In this document: in pieces, positions 1-9,655 of the stretch
Layout of the letters: the number at the start of each line of letters is the position of its first letter
How positions within the stretch are numbered: position 1 is the first letter of the stretch
Source of the DNA: a bacterium
Lineage (GTDB): Bacteria > Pseudomonadota > Gammaproteobacteria > UBA6186 > Azoamicaceae
Length of the DNA: 64,000 nucleotides
Direction: 5' to 3'
Assembly: GCA_027364575.1 (NCBI GenBank)
Contig: DAHXPC010000005.1
Coordinates: 1-64,000 of the forward strand
The notes under the pieces: model-generated
What the model was told of the DNA's origin: nothing
The model's input: only the letters and a program-made list of their open reading frames with translations
The model's database searches: none
Made by a program: the position numbers and the translations under genes

Positions 1-477
<477 letters not shown>

Positions 478-528
478 ATATAATGCTCAAATAGTTTTGT
501 TTTGTTGTGTACCATCTAAAAAGTTTAT

Positions 529-645
529 GCTTGGTGATAATAGCGAGTGTGACCCACCCGATCCCATCTCGAACTCGGAAGTGAAACTGCTCAGCGCCAA
601 TGATAGTGTGGGGTTTCTCCATGTGAAAGTAGGACATCGCCAGGC
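529..645 (+). rRNA. rrf: 5S ribosomal RNA
   Basis: This 117-nt sequence has the conserved 5S blocks CCCATCTCGAACTCGGAAGTG and AGTAGGACATCGCCAGGC. Its ends pair (GCTTGG at the start with CCAGGC at the end), as expected for helix I. It follows the 23S gene by about 50 bp, the usual order in a bacterial rrn operon. Confidence 0.93.
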
Positions 646-675
646 GCCATTTACAGTCGATGTATATCGACTTCT

Positions 676-716
676 AAAAAGGTTAGTCATTTTATTATGG
701 CTAACCTTTTTTTTTT
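676..716 (+). terminator. Rho-independent terminator of the rRNA operon
   Basis: Inverted repeat AAAAAGGTTAG (676-686) and CTAACC followed by a run of ten T (701-716), with a 14-nt loop. It lies about 30 bp after 5S. Confidence 0.85.
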
Positions 717-819
717 GTCCCAATTTTGGGATCAAGACTTTATTTTTTATTATAATGAATAACGTTCCTGCCGTTTTGAAAAATGAAGACTTGGCCCCCA
801 ACCAATAATGGAGTTCCAT

Positions 820-2910
820 ATGTTAAACCCTTTGCTCAATCTTTCTTCTTATCAATTTATACCATTTGAAAATATTCGTGCAGAACATATACAGCCGGCA
901 ATTGATACGATTATTGCTGAAAACCAAAACGCATTAAATGAAATACTCAGTACGACCAACTATCCGACTTTTGAAAATTTAATTTGGCCTTTAGAAGTGA
1001 TGGATAGCAAATTAAATGAGGTATGGGCAACGGTTTCACATCTAGATTCCGTTATGAATAGCACGGATTTTCATGCGGCTTACCAAGGGGCATTATCCAC
1101 GATTACTTTATATCAGACAGAACGTGGGCAACATGAAAAATTATATCAGGCGGTTTTAACCATTTCTAAAAACCCAGAATTTGTACAGTTAAATGCCGCT
1201 CAACAGAAAATTGTCGATAATACATTAAGAGATTTCAAATTATCGGGGATTGCCTTGTCACCTGATGCGCAAAATCACTTCAAGCAATTAAGCGTAGAGT
1301 TGTCGGAATTAGAAAGCCAATTTGAACAAAATATATTAGAGGCTACACAAGCATGGTCGCTATTGATTGTCGATAAAACACAATTAATAGGGTTGCCGGA
1401 TAGTGCACTCGAGTTCGCACGCGAACAGGCGAAAGAAAGGCAAGAAGAAGGTTGGCTGCTAACCTTGGATTACCCTTCTTACCATGCAGTGATGACGTAT
1501 CTGGAAAATAGAACGATCCGCGAAACTGTGTACCAGGCTTATGTTACCCGCGCTTCTGCTGAATTTCCCGCAGGCGCTAGCTGGGATAATAGTGAAGTGA
1601 TGGTTAGGATCTTACAAATTCGTGAAGAATTGTCTCATATGTTGGGCTTTGATCATTATGTGGATTATGCGCTTTCTGTCAGAATGCTGAAAAAGGCAAC
1701 CGATGTTAATGCATTTTTAGAGAATGTAAGAAATCAGGCCAAAAAAATGGCTGATCAAGAAATGATTGAACTTAAAAATTTCGCAGCAGAAGATTGTGGC
1801 ATAGCAGCACTGGCGGTTTGGGATATTGCCTATGTAAGTGAAAAAATGCGTCAAACTCAATTGGGCGTTTGTGAAACAACCTTGCGACAATATTTTTCCG
1901 TCGAGAATGTTTTAGCGGGTTTATTTGCTATCGTTTATCGCTTGTATGGAATTGTGGTAAAAGAAATAGCAGAGTTTGATCAATGGCATGGATCCATTCG
2001 CTTATTTGAGGCCTATGATGCCAATAATCAATTAAGAGGTATATTTTATATTGATCTTTATGTTCGCCCCAATAAAAGAGGCGGTGCATGGGTGAATGCT
2101 GCTCGGGATCGATTAAAACAATTAGACGGCAAAATACAGATCCCAATGATCTACATAGTGACCAATTTTTCTAAGGCCACAGAAGAGATGCCGGCTTTAC
2201 TGACGCATGATGAAGTGGTTACCTTATTTCATGAATTTGGACATTGCTTGCATGGCATTTTTTCCCTCGTGGATTATCCCAGCATATCTGGCTTACAGGG
2301 TGTGCCTTGGGATGCGGTTGAGCTTCCGAGTCAGCTGATGGAGAATTGGTGTTGGGAAGAAGAGGCACTTAACTTAATCACTAAACATTACCAAACGGGT
2401 CAAATTTTACCGGAAGCCTATGTTAAAAAGTTAAAGGCATCCAAAGTATTTCAAGTCGGTCTGTATTTAGCACGACAATTGGAATTTGCATTATTTGATA
2501 TGGAAATTCACATGAAAACTGCAGAAGAGCATGCAGTTTATATTCAAGAAACGGTAGAGCACGTGCGTAGGAAAACGGCAGCAATCGATGTACCTGCGTT
2601 TAACCGCTTTCAGAATAGCTTTTCGCATATTTTTGCCGGCGGATATGCGGCAGGCTATTATAGTTATTTATGGTCAGAAGTATTATCCGCGGATAGCTTT
2701 GATCTTTTTAAAGAAAAAGGATTGATTTTTGATAAAGAAGTTGCACAACGATTTTTAGCAATTATCCTGGAGCAAGGCGGTTCAAAAGATTTTATGGATA
2801 TGTTTATGGAATTTCGAGGGCAAGCACCAAACGTTGAGGCATTGCTACGGCAATACCATTTTTGTAAAAACCCTGTAAAAACCGGAGTTGATTTTATTGC
2901 TCAAGTTTAG
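820..2910 (+). CDS. prlC: Oligopeptidase A (M3 family zinc metallopeptidase)
   Basis: Cytoplasmic endopeptidase that degrades short peptides, including cleaved signal peptides. The zinc motif HEFGH is at residues 471-475 of a 696-residue protein, and the size is typical for PrlC/OpdA. The long N-terminal helical half and the C-terminal stretch with GGYAAGYYSYLWSEV, also conserved in the M3 family, are present. An in-frame ATG lies at 808, but GGAG at 810-813 sits 6 nt before the ATG at 820, so 820 is preferred. The gene starts about 100 bp after the rRNA terminator, and its stop overlaps the tail of the convergent gene at 2894. Confidence 0.93.
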   Translation: MLNPLLNLSSYQFIPFENIRAEHIQPAIDTIIAENQNALNEILSTTNYPTFENLIWPLEVMDSKLNEVWATVSHLDSVMNSTDFHAAYQGALSTITLYQTERGQHEKLYQAVLTISKNPEFVQLNAAQQKIVDNTLRDFKLSGIALSPDAQNHFKQLSVELSELESQFEQNILEATQAWSLLIVDKTQLIGLPDSALEFAREQAKERQEEGWLLTLDYPSYHAVMTYLENRTIRETVYQAYVTRASAEFPAGASWDNSEVMVRILQIREELSHMLGFDHYVDYALSVRMLKKATDVNAFLENVRNQAKKMADQEMIELKNFAAEDCGIAALAVWDIAYVSEKMRQTQLGVCETTLRQYFSVENVLAGLFAIVYRLYGIVVKEIAEFDQWHGSIRLFEAYDANNQLRGIFYIDLYVRPNKRGGAWVNAARDRLKQLDGKIQIPMIYIVTNFSKATEEMPALLTHDEVVTLFHEFGHCLHGIFSLVDYPSISGLQGVPWDAVELPSQLMENWCWEEEALNLITKHYQTGQILPEAYVKKLKASKVFQVGLYLARQLEFALFDMEIHMKTAEEHAVYIQETVEHVRRKTAAIDVPAFNRFQNSFSHIFAGGYAAGYYSYLWSEVLSADSFDLFKEKGLIFDKEVAQRFLAIILEQGGSKDFMDMFMEFRGQAPNVEALLRQYHFCKNPVKTGVDFIAQV

Positions 2911-3367
2911 ATATTTCATTCTTAAAATGCTCTAAACAAGAGGCTATTTTTTCAGTCATGCTGACCTCTGTTTTGGAGTGCCAATAGATGTTTAAAATAT
3001 CAGTGTGATCATTCTCAGCACTATATAATTTAGCGTGGCTAGACATATAGCTTTTGATAAGCTTAATCTCTGTTTTCATCGCCTCTAGCTTTTCAGCGGG
3101 GGTCGCGGTATCGCCAAGACAATTGCTAAAAGGTAGAGTAGATCTTGTTGGAAAACCCAGGCTTTTTTTGAGTTTTTTAACTAGAAAGTTTCTGAGCGAA
3201 CGCATGCCGGCCTCTAAAGTAGAGGAGGTAGCTTCGGTTTGGACGATTTTAAGGGTAATTAATTGGGATTCTAGGTCCTGTAAAATAGGCCAAAAACCCT
3301 TTGCTTTCGTGGCATCCCTACCTTTGGGTGTAATTTTTCCATAATCTTCTAATATGCGGCAAGCCAT
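2894..3367 (-). CDS. Hypothetical helical protein
   Basis: I do not recognise this 157-residue protein. It is rich in Lys, Glu and Leu, looks all-helical and soluble, and has no signal peptide or membrane segment. A longer frame starts at 3433, but a strong Shine-Dalgarno AAGGAG sits 7 nt before the ATG at 3367, which decides the start. It is transcribed toward prlC and the two stops overlap by 17 bp. It lies downstream of, and on the same strand as, the PAS-LuxR regulator gene at 3519-4235, with about 150 bp between. Lineage-specific and possibly host-related, but that is only inference. Confidence 0.6.
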   Translation of the reverse strand: MACRILEDYGKITPKGRDATKAKGFWPILQDLESQLITLKIVQTEATSSTLEAGMRSLRNFLVKKLKKSLGFPTRSTLPFSNCLGDTATPAEKLEAMKTEIKLIKSYMSSHAKLYSAENDHTDILNIYWHSKTEVSMTEKIASCLEHFKNEISKLEQ

Positions 3368-3518
3368 TTCCTTATCTCCTTGAATACTCGCTTTCTTGGG
3401 CTCAAGTGTACGAGAGAAGGTGGACCCTTTCATACTAGGAAATACCCTAATTTTTATGATTAGATCCTAAGAGTGGGCAGAAGTCTTTATTTTCTATGTG
3501 AATATGCGAAAAGCTAAA

Positions 3519-4235
3519 TTAGGCAGATTTATAGGTGGTTCTAGACACTTTCGACTGTTCTTGGATGAGTTTTGCCAATGTTAAGCATAAATTAAAAGCG
3601 CCTTTCGCTTGAATTAACTCGATAAGCTGAAATTTATGACGCACACCCATTTTATCCTTAACGCTTTTTCTATAAGCCTCAATGCTTTTATGCGATATTC
3701 CTAAACAGTAAGAGGATTCTTTAATCGAATAACCACTTAAGAACAGGCTTAAGCATTCCACTTCCCGGTGCGTTAAAGGGATCTCCGATATTTTTCTAAG
3801 ATTTAACAAAATCTCTTTACAGGCCAGAGGAATAACAATGGGATCATTTTTTTGCGGCAGAATGTGTTTCCCTTCTGCAGAAAGCTTTTGCAGCATGCCT
3901 AAAACACCGATAATGCGATTCTTCTTATCTTTTAGAGGAACTTTATTGATAATCAGCAGGCATTGGCCTTCGGGATGCCAACGCGGCTCTTTTGCATTGA
4001 TAATACTATTGCCCTGCAACACAAAGCGATCAGACTCTCTAAAGGCTTCTGCATCTTCTGCCCACGGTAGGTCAATATCTTTTTTTCCGATAATTTCCTG
4101 AATAGATTTTAATCCAACGGAGTGCGCAAAGTATTCATTCGCGCCTAGATAGGTGGAGGTTTTGTCTTTCCAAAATATATAAAAGGGCATATTTTGGTAA
4201 ATAAGACTTTGGCTTAATAACGCCAACTCATTCAT
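3519..4235 (-). CDS. PAS-LuxR transcriptional regulator (module copy A)
   Basis: 238 residues. Residues about 15-115 form a PAS-like sensor domain (YLGANEYFA, IIGKKDIDLPW, then RWHPEG). Residues about 154-209 form a LuxR-type DNA-binding domain: LTHREVECLSLFLSGYSIKE, then ISHKSIEAYRKSVKDKMGV. There is no autoinducer-binding or REC domain, so it is more likely a metabolite or redox sensor than a quorum-sensing or phosphorelay regulator. It is a close paralogue of the regulator at 10456-11157; both share LPWAEDAE, RWHPEG, SHKSIEAYRK and AKLIQEQSK. It is divergent from the giant aminotransferase gene at 4504 across 268 bp, so that gene is its most likely target. The ligand is unknown. Confidence 0.85.
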   Translation of the reverse strand: MNELALLSQSLIYQNMPFYIFWKDKTSTYLGANEYFAHSVGLKSIQEIIGKKDIDLPWAEDAEAFRESDRFVLQGNSIINAKEPRWHPEGQCLLIINKVPLKDKKNRIIGVLGMLQKLSAEGKHILPQKNDPIVIPLACKEILLNLRKISEIPLTHREVECLSLFLSGYSIKESSYCLGISHKSIEAYRKSVKDKMGVRHKFQLIELIQAKGAFNLCLTLAKLIQEQSKVSRTTYKSA

Positions 4236-4390
4236 TCAGGCTGGTCCTCATGATGATGTTAAATATGAGTCCTTAATCTATAATAGATCTCTTTCAGAAT
4301 AAAGATGTTTTGTGTTAAAAACACCAGCCAAATATACAGTTATCTTGATTTTTGTAAATTAAAAAGACAATTTCTAGTGAAAATCCTAAT

Positions 4391-4419
4391 TGACACTTTA
4401 CTTAAAATCAGTTACATAG
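4391..4419 (+). promoter_or_regulatory. Candidate sigma-70 promoter of the giant aminotransferase gene
   Basis: A perfect -35 TTGACA (4391-4396) is followed after 17 bp by TACATA (4414-4419), a weak -10. It points at the gene starting at 4504, in the intergenic region shared with the divergent PAS-LuxR gene. The weak -10 would suit an activated promoter. Confidence 0.4.
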
Positions 4420-4503
4420 GGCAACATTTACAATGTTTATTTAAAAATGATAGAGTAGAAAAATAAATTCCTTGAGAAAAACAGCCATTCAGGAAGTACG
4501 CCT

Positions 4504-7500
4504 ATGCCTTTAAAGATGCCAGATGGAACAGATGCAACCGAACTTGATGGAATTATCGTTTTAGCGCGTTGGGCGCAGTATTTAACAGAAAAAGGAGAAA
4601 AACTGATACTGGCAGGAATGGGCCATCCTACTTTTCCGGCCAATTTGGACGTGTGCATAGGGGCTAAAGATTATTGGGAAAGGGCTAGAAACGTTTCAAA
4701 ACAACTGGAAGCTTTGGATAAGCTAGATGAAAATGCTATAGAAAAATTTATTGCTTTAAGCAGAAATAAGCCCGCCGAGGGGCAAATTCATGCCGCCTTG
4801 AGTAGAATAAAACAGATATTTATTCCCGATAGGCAAAAATCCGAAGCATTAATGGCGGAAGGATTAAATCAATTTTGTGCGCAATTTGATGATGAAGTTA
4901 AAGAAAACTTAAAAATTAAACCTCAGAACGTCATCTTTACCATTGGTGGGGCAAGTGGTTTGCATAATATTTTTAATGTTTTGCGTCGTGAAGATCAAGC
5001 AGCCTACATTGCAACCCCAGTTCCCTATTACACGTTGTATGCAGGGCAAAAAGGCGAAAAAAGAAACAAGTTATATCCCATTCCGGTTATGCAAGCAGAT
5101 AATTATCATTTAACGCCGGAAGCGCTAGACACTGCATTGCAGCAAGCCAAAACAGCCAATCAGAAGATTGGATCAATATTATTATGTAATCCAAACAATC
5201 CTACGGGCACAGTTATTAATTACAAAACCTGGGATGGCATTACAACAATTTTAAATAAACCCGAAAACAGGCATTGTTGGCTGGTTATCGATGAAGCCTA
5301 CGACGAATTGATCTATGTTGATAAGGATGAACCTGCAAAAGAGATGCAAAAAATTTCATTCCTTAAATTTCTGGCGATAAAATTTAATCAAGACAAACTG
5401 TTGCCCGCAGAAAGAGAGAAATACTTAAATATTAGAAATAGATTATTTTGCTTACAGTCTGCGACGAAAGCTTATTCTATGGCAGGAGAAAGAATGGCTG
5501 CGGTGGTTGGCTTTAATGATGCCCTGATGGCCAAATTGGCTGAGCAGATCACCGCCTCTGGTTCGGCTCCAGATTCTTTAAAAACAGCCTATGCTTATGC
5601 AATTAGTAGAAAAACTGATCTTCAGGCCGAGAGAAACTTCGCGATGCTGCGAATGTTTTATAAGCAGCAAATTGATTATGCGTATGAGAAATCGAAAAAA
5701 CTTGGCATTCATATGCCAAATCCAAACTATAAGGTAGAGGCAGGTATTTTTCTGTTAATCGATCTGCATACTTTAATCGGGTATGCCATAGAGCCTGAGA
5801 TTGCAAAAATATTACAGAAAAAAGTTGGACTTCCTTTGCAAAATGAAAAGCTAGAGACGGATCGTGATATTGCTTATTATTTATTGTTTAAAAAAGGACT
5901 TAATATTATCCCGCTTTCTGCGCTCGGGATAGACGATAAGAAAGGGTGGTTGCGCGTTACCTGTACAGCTGGAATTGAAACGCTAGATATTATATTTGAT
6001 AGACTTTCTGAAGTGTTAGAGGCTGTAAAGACGCAACTCGGCTCTCAAATAACCCTTCCGCATTCAATGAATGCCGCGTTAACTGGTATTGTTTTGCCCA
6101 CTGCGCCGCTGCCTACCGGCCATTTCAGAAGGATCAGTTCAATGGGGTTATTAGGAGAAATTAATGCACGCACTTCTCCTGTTTCTCCTATTGATGAAGA
6201 TATGCAGGAATTGCATAATGACATTGAGGCGTTGACCTTGTCCAATATATTGCCTTCAATACCTCAAAGCCCACCACCACGGCAGGAAAGTGCGTTAAAA
6301 ATAATGGCTGCTGTAAAAGATAAGGATAATGATTCGCTTTCGTTTTCGCATGAAATATTTTCAAACACAGTCCATGACTATTGGGTTGGAAATTCAGATA
6401 ATTCTGGACAAGCGCTAGAGCCTTATCACAAGTTTTGTAAAGGCGTAGACATGCATTTAGAATCAATTGTGCTAAAGCTTGTGCATGAATTGTTGAAAGA
6501 TCCTCATAAGCCGGATGATATCTCTGTTTTATTTTGTCAGAGCTTTGGCGTTCAGACAGAAAAAATAAATGATTCTATTTATGAAAGTTTAAAGGAAAAT
6601 GTAGAATTTATGGTAGATTATTTGAGCAATCCTTCCTCTGAAAGTATTCGGGTGCCTTGGCAGGTAGCGATTGCAATGAGAAAATCTTTATTTTTAAAGG
6701 GTTGCTCTTCATCCTCCTCAATGAAAAATGATCGGTATATAAGGGGAATTATCGTTAATTACCTTGAAAGCTTAGAGAATGATCAAAAGAAAAAAATTAT
6801 CGATCAATGCCCTATAACGCAGCGGGAAATAATTGCGGAATTGGTTTTTAAGAAAATATATTATGAGGCAATGGCAGGTTTTAATAGCACATGTTGTAGT
6901 ATGATACGCAAATGGTATTCTATAAAAATGAAAGATTTCGATAGATTGCCTTGGATAAAAAATATTATAGAAAATCCAGCTTCTATAGATTACGGTGATA
7001 TCAAAGGAGATTTTCCGGATCGTGAGAAGGTTTCTCAGGCATTAAATATTTGGTATGAAAATAATCCGGAAGAAATTGCACCTGATAATGTTATGTTTGT
7101 GGGATGTGATGTTGAAATTATGCTGCACAATACATTCCAAGGCAGAATATTTCACAGTGCGAAAGAATATGATGTGATAGGGTTTAAAAAATGCTTACAA
7201 GAAGTTCCTGCAGAATTTTATAAGCATCCGATGGTTTTTTGGTGCAAAAATGTGCAGATCAACGATGCCAGCGAAGCAAGCACTATTCGCGACAAGCTTC
7301 AGGCGTTCGTGCAAGAAAATTCGCAAGGATTTATTGTGGTTGATGAAAGGTATGTGGAAGAAAATATTATACCTTATCCGCTGGGGAAAAATTTATTACT
7401 CGGAAAAAAGTCATTATTTAAGCTTATGCAGCAGAGCGAAAGTTTAAGAAAAAAAGTTGTGCTGATTCGCTCAGCGGTTGGGCCATTTTCTTCTGAACGA

Positions 7501-8043
7501 GAAAGGATATCTCTATTTGTTACTTTTGATAAAACTATCGGATCGATGATTTTTGAAACCAGCCTCAATATGCATGTGCATCCCCCACGTTCTTTGCAAC
7601 ATGCCTATGCGGAAACCTTGCTAAGCTTTGTGCAACAGCTTACCCGCGGAGAAAGCGAAAAAGACGAATGGATCCAATATATGAAACGTGTGCAAAAGTT
7701 GAATCTCTTAAAACCTTGGATTGCCGAAAATAAAAAACAATTAGAGCAAAAGAGAGCACCTCTTGATTTAGAAAGATGTCCTTCAGAGAACGATGCGCCC
7801 ATGGACTATGGCATGCCTTTGTCGCCGAAGCTTTATGATCAATATACTGATCTGACTAAATTAGTGCAGTTGATAGTAAATTCCACGCACCAACAAACGA
7901 AAAAACCGTCTCCTATTCTGCGTTCTCTAAAGCTCCGTTCTCAAAGCAGTCCTGGGTTTAGCAGTAGCACTATACTTGCGGTCAATGAAGCATTACTGAG
8001 CATAGATGAAAATATGCAAAATAACCGAGAGGGTCCGAACTAA
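4504..8043 (+). CDS. Giant double-aminotransferase protein (copy A)
   Basis: 1179 residues, about three times a normal fold-type I aminotransferase. The N-terminal unit (about 1-510) has GGASGLHNIF, the PLP-site loop CNPNNPTG (about 228-235), the Asp of DEAY (D263) and the PLP lysine in SATKAYS (K322) followed by AGER, so it should be active. A variable linker follows (about 520-620). The second unit (about 620-1130) keeps the layout (YGDIKGDFPDRE, VVDERY with D947) but reads RSAVGPFSSERERIS at 989-1003: the lysine is gone. SD AGGAAG is 7 nt before the start. A paralogue with the same architecture lies at 11267-14941. Substrate unknown; a fused catalytically dead domain suggests a regulatory or binding role. 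No signal peptide. Confidence 0.8.
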   Translation: MPLKMPDGTDATELDGIIVLARWAQYLTEKGEKLILAGMGHPTFPANLDVCIGAKDYWERARNVSKQLEALDKLDENAIEKFIALSRNKPAEGQIHAALSRIKQIFIPDRQKSEALMAEGLNQFCAQFDDEVKENLKIKPQNVIFTIGGASGLHNIFNVLRREDQAAYIATPVPYYTLYAGQKGEKRNKLYPIPVMQADNYHLTPEALDTALQQAKTANQKIGSILLCNPNNPTGTVINYKTWDGITTILNKPENRHCWLVIDEAYDELIYVDKDEPAKEMQKISFLKFLAIKFNQDKLLPAEREKYLNIRNRLFCLQSATKAYSMAGERMAAVVGFNDALMAKLAEQITASGSAPDSLKTAYAYAISRKTDLQAERNFAMLRMFYKQQIDYAYEKSKKLGIHMPNPNYKVEAGIFLLIDLHTLIGYAIEPEIAKILQKKVGLPLQNEKLETDRDIAYYLLFKKGLNIIPLSALGIDDKKGWLRVTCTAGIETLDIIFDRLSEVLEAVKTQLGSQITLPHSMNAALTGIVLPTAPLPTGHFRRISSMGLLGEINARTSPVSPIDEDMQELHNDIEALTLSNILPSIPQSPPPRQESALKIMAAVKDKDNDSLSFSHEIFSNTVHDYWVGNSDNSGQALEPYHKFCKGVDMHLESIVLKLVHELLKDPHKPDDISVLFCQSFGVQTEKINDSIYESLKENVEFMVDYLSNPSSESIRVPWQVAIAMRKSLFLKGCSSSSSMKNDRYIRGIIVNYLESLENDQKKKIIDQCPITQREIIAELVFKKIYYEAMAGFNSTCCSMIRKWYSIKMKDFDRLPWIKNIIENPASIDYGDIKGDFPDREKVSQALNIWYENNPEEIAPDNVMFVGCDVEIMLHNTFQGRIFHSAKEYDVIGFKKCLQEVPAEFYKHPMVFWCKNVQINDASEASTIRDKLQAFVQENSQGFIVVDERYVEENIIPYPLGKNLLLGKKSLFKLMQQSESLRKKVVLIRSAVGPFSSERERISLFVTFDKTIGSMIFETSLNMHVHPPRSLQHAYAETLLSFVQQLTRGESEKDEWIQYMKRVQKLNLLKPWIAENKKQLEQKRAPLDLERCPSENDAPMDYGMPLSPKLYDQYTDLTKLVQLIVNSTHQQTKKPSPILRSLKLRSQSSPGFSSSTILAVNEALLSIDENMQNNREGPN

Positions 8044-8061
8044 CCTAAAATCAATTGTATT

Positions 8062-8937
8062 TTATAAGTGGTGCAAGTGCTGAATCGGAATATGAATAAC
8101 CCCAGCGGCATTTGCTCGGTGCAGATCAGTGGGGGTGGCAGCGATGGCGTGCCCATAGATGACTTCAAAAGTAGCAGGGAGTAGTCCCGCAGGTGTTCTA
8201 TAGGCTTCATAAGAATGGGTTAACTGAGAGAGCGTATGCTTTGGGCTAAGGCCACGCGGTTTTATAGAATGGACATGGTGGGCGCCGGTTAATTTTAAAT
8301 CTTGTTTTAAGCCTCGAATATTTTTATACGTGAGTGTTAGGATTTCTCTATCGACCACAGGATCAATAAACAAATCTTTTAGCAATAAATCCCCAATTTC
8401 ATGCATATCCAGAAAGTCATTGACATGAGGTTCTGTATCAATGTTTGTAAAACTTTGACGCAGTTCTTGTAAAGTGTCGGGTCCAAAAGTTGAAAAAAAT
8501 AACACGCCTTCAGGCTTTAGGGTGCGATGTATTTCTTGAAATACCTTTTGTGGATCGGGAAACCACGGCAATACACAATTCGAAAAAATAAAATCTATAC
8601 TGTGATCTTTAATGGGCAAGTATTCGCCATCTGCACATAAATAGGCGTGCTGCTTATTCAAGCAAACCTCTCTTGCAACGCTAAGCATGCCTTTCGCAAT
8701 ATCCAGGTTTAATATCTGAGCGCTGGGATACTTTTCTGCTAATCGTTTGGTTGAAAAACCTGTTCCACTGCCAATGTCTAGTATTAAAGACGGATTGATC
8801 TGTATTAGATCTAAACGCTCTAATAAGCGTTTACCAATTTCTTGTTGTAATACCGCATATTTATCATAGGTAGGCGCTGCACGGCTGAAATTTTTAGCAA
8901 TGGTGCGCTTATTCATCGGGGAAGAAAAGGAATGCAT
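8062..8937 (-). CDS. bioC: Malonyl-[acyl-carrier protein] O-methyltransferase
   Basis: SAM-dependent methyltransferase that primes biotin synthesis by methylating malonyl-ACP. The 291-residue protein opens with the BioC signature (KNFSRAAPTYDKYAVLQ). It has the SAM motif LDIGSGTGFSTKRLA and the following acidic site NLDIAKGML, then FSNCVLPWFPDP, FSTFGPDTLQELR and THSYEAYR. An alternative ATG lies 7 codons in. It is divergent from comF with only 17 bp between start codons, so each promoter must overlap the other gene. No other biotin gene is in the window. Confidence 0.9.
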   Translation of the reverse strand: MHSFSSPMNKRTIAKNFSRAAPTYDKYAVLQQEIGKRLLERLDLIQINPSLILDIGSGTGFSTKRLAEKYPSAQILNLDIAKGMLSVAREVCLNKQHAYLCADGEYLPIKDHSIDFIFSNCVLPWFPDPQKVFQEIHRTLKPEGVLFFSTFGPDTLQELRQSFTNIDTEPHVNDFLDMHEIGDLLLKDLFIDPVVDREILTLTYKNIRGLKQDLKLTGAHHVHSIKPRGLSPKHTLSQLTHSYEAYRTPAGLLPATFEVIYGHAIAATPTDLHRANAAGVIHIPIQHLHHL

Positions 8938-8954
8938 ATTAAGTTAATTATCGC

Positions 8955-9647
8955 ATGTTAAAAGCCTTGGAACAATGGGTGTTTCCCAACTTTTGTTATT
9001 TGTGTGGAGAACCGACATCCACGGGTCGGGATTTATGCACAGGGTGTAAAATGATCCTGCCTTGGATTGAGGATCGATGTTTTCAATGTGGCTTAGCCTT
9101 AGGCGAAGGTTCGGTCTATTGTTCGCAATGCCAAGACAGCCCTCCAAAATTCGATAGACTCTGTGCGCTCTTTGAGTACCAGCCACCCGTTATTCAGTTA
9201 ATTATCGGCTTAAAATTTGAAAAACGCTTGGCGTATGGCCGGATCTTAGGCGAGTTGTTGGCGGACCATATCCTTTATAAATGGTATAAAAATGGGGTAT
9301 ACCCGGAAGCGGTATTGCCCGTTCCTTTACATGCACAGCGGCAGCGTGCACGGGGGTTTAATCAAGCTGTGGAATTACTGATGCCCCAAAGCAGGGTTTG
9401 CAAAATCCCTATTCTATTGAATAGGTGTAAACGAATACAGCCAACGCCGCCACAATCCAGTTTGAATAAACAAGGGCGCAAGCGAAATATGAAAGGGGTG
9501 TTTCAAGTGATAGGGCCACTGCCTTATGAACATATTGCCATTTTGGATGACGTGGTCACCACGGGGAGTACGGTCAATGCGCTTTGTGAGGTATTAAAAG
9601 AGGCTGGAATAATACGGATAGATGTATGGACAATTTGTCGTGCTTAA
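8955..9647 (+). CDS. comF: ComF family phosphoribosyltransferase-like protein
   Basis: 230 residues. The N-terminal part holds four cysteine pairs (CYLCG, LCTGCK, CFQCG, YCSQCQ) typical of the ComF zinc-binding region. The C-terminal part is a type I phosphoribosyltransferase fold with the PRPP loop ILDDVVTTGSTVNAL near residue 200, and PVPLHAQRQRARGFNQA before it. ComF proteins take part in DNA uptake during natural transformation. With the type IV pilus operon at 48231-53240 it makes competence plausible, though other com genes are not visible here. Confidence 0.9.
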   Translation: MLKALEQWVFPNFCYLCGEPTSTGRDLCTGCKMILPWIEDRCFQCGLALGEGSVYCSQCQDSPPKFDRLCALFEYQPPVIQLIIGLKFEKRLAYGRILGELLADHILYKWYKNGVYPEAVLPVPLHAQRQRARGFNQAVELLMPQSRVCKIPILLNRCKRIQPTPPQSSLNKQGRKRNMKGVFQVIGPLPYEHIAILDDVVTTGSTVNALCEVLKEAGIIRIDVWTICRA

Positions 9648-9655
9648 TGTAAAGC

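Noticed and set aside
487..819. Open frames on both strands across 5S rRNA
   Set aside because: They lie on a clear 5S gene and its terminator and have no protein-like composition.
3519..4235. Quorum-sensing LuxR
   Set aside because: The N-terminal domain is PAS-like, not an acyl-homoserine-lactone-binding domain, and no synthase gene is nearby.
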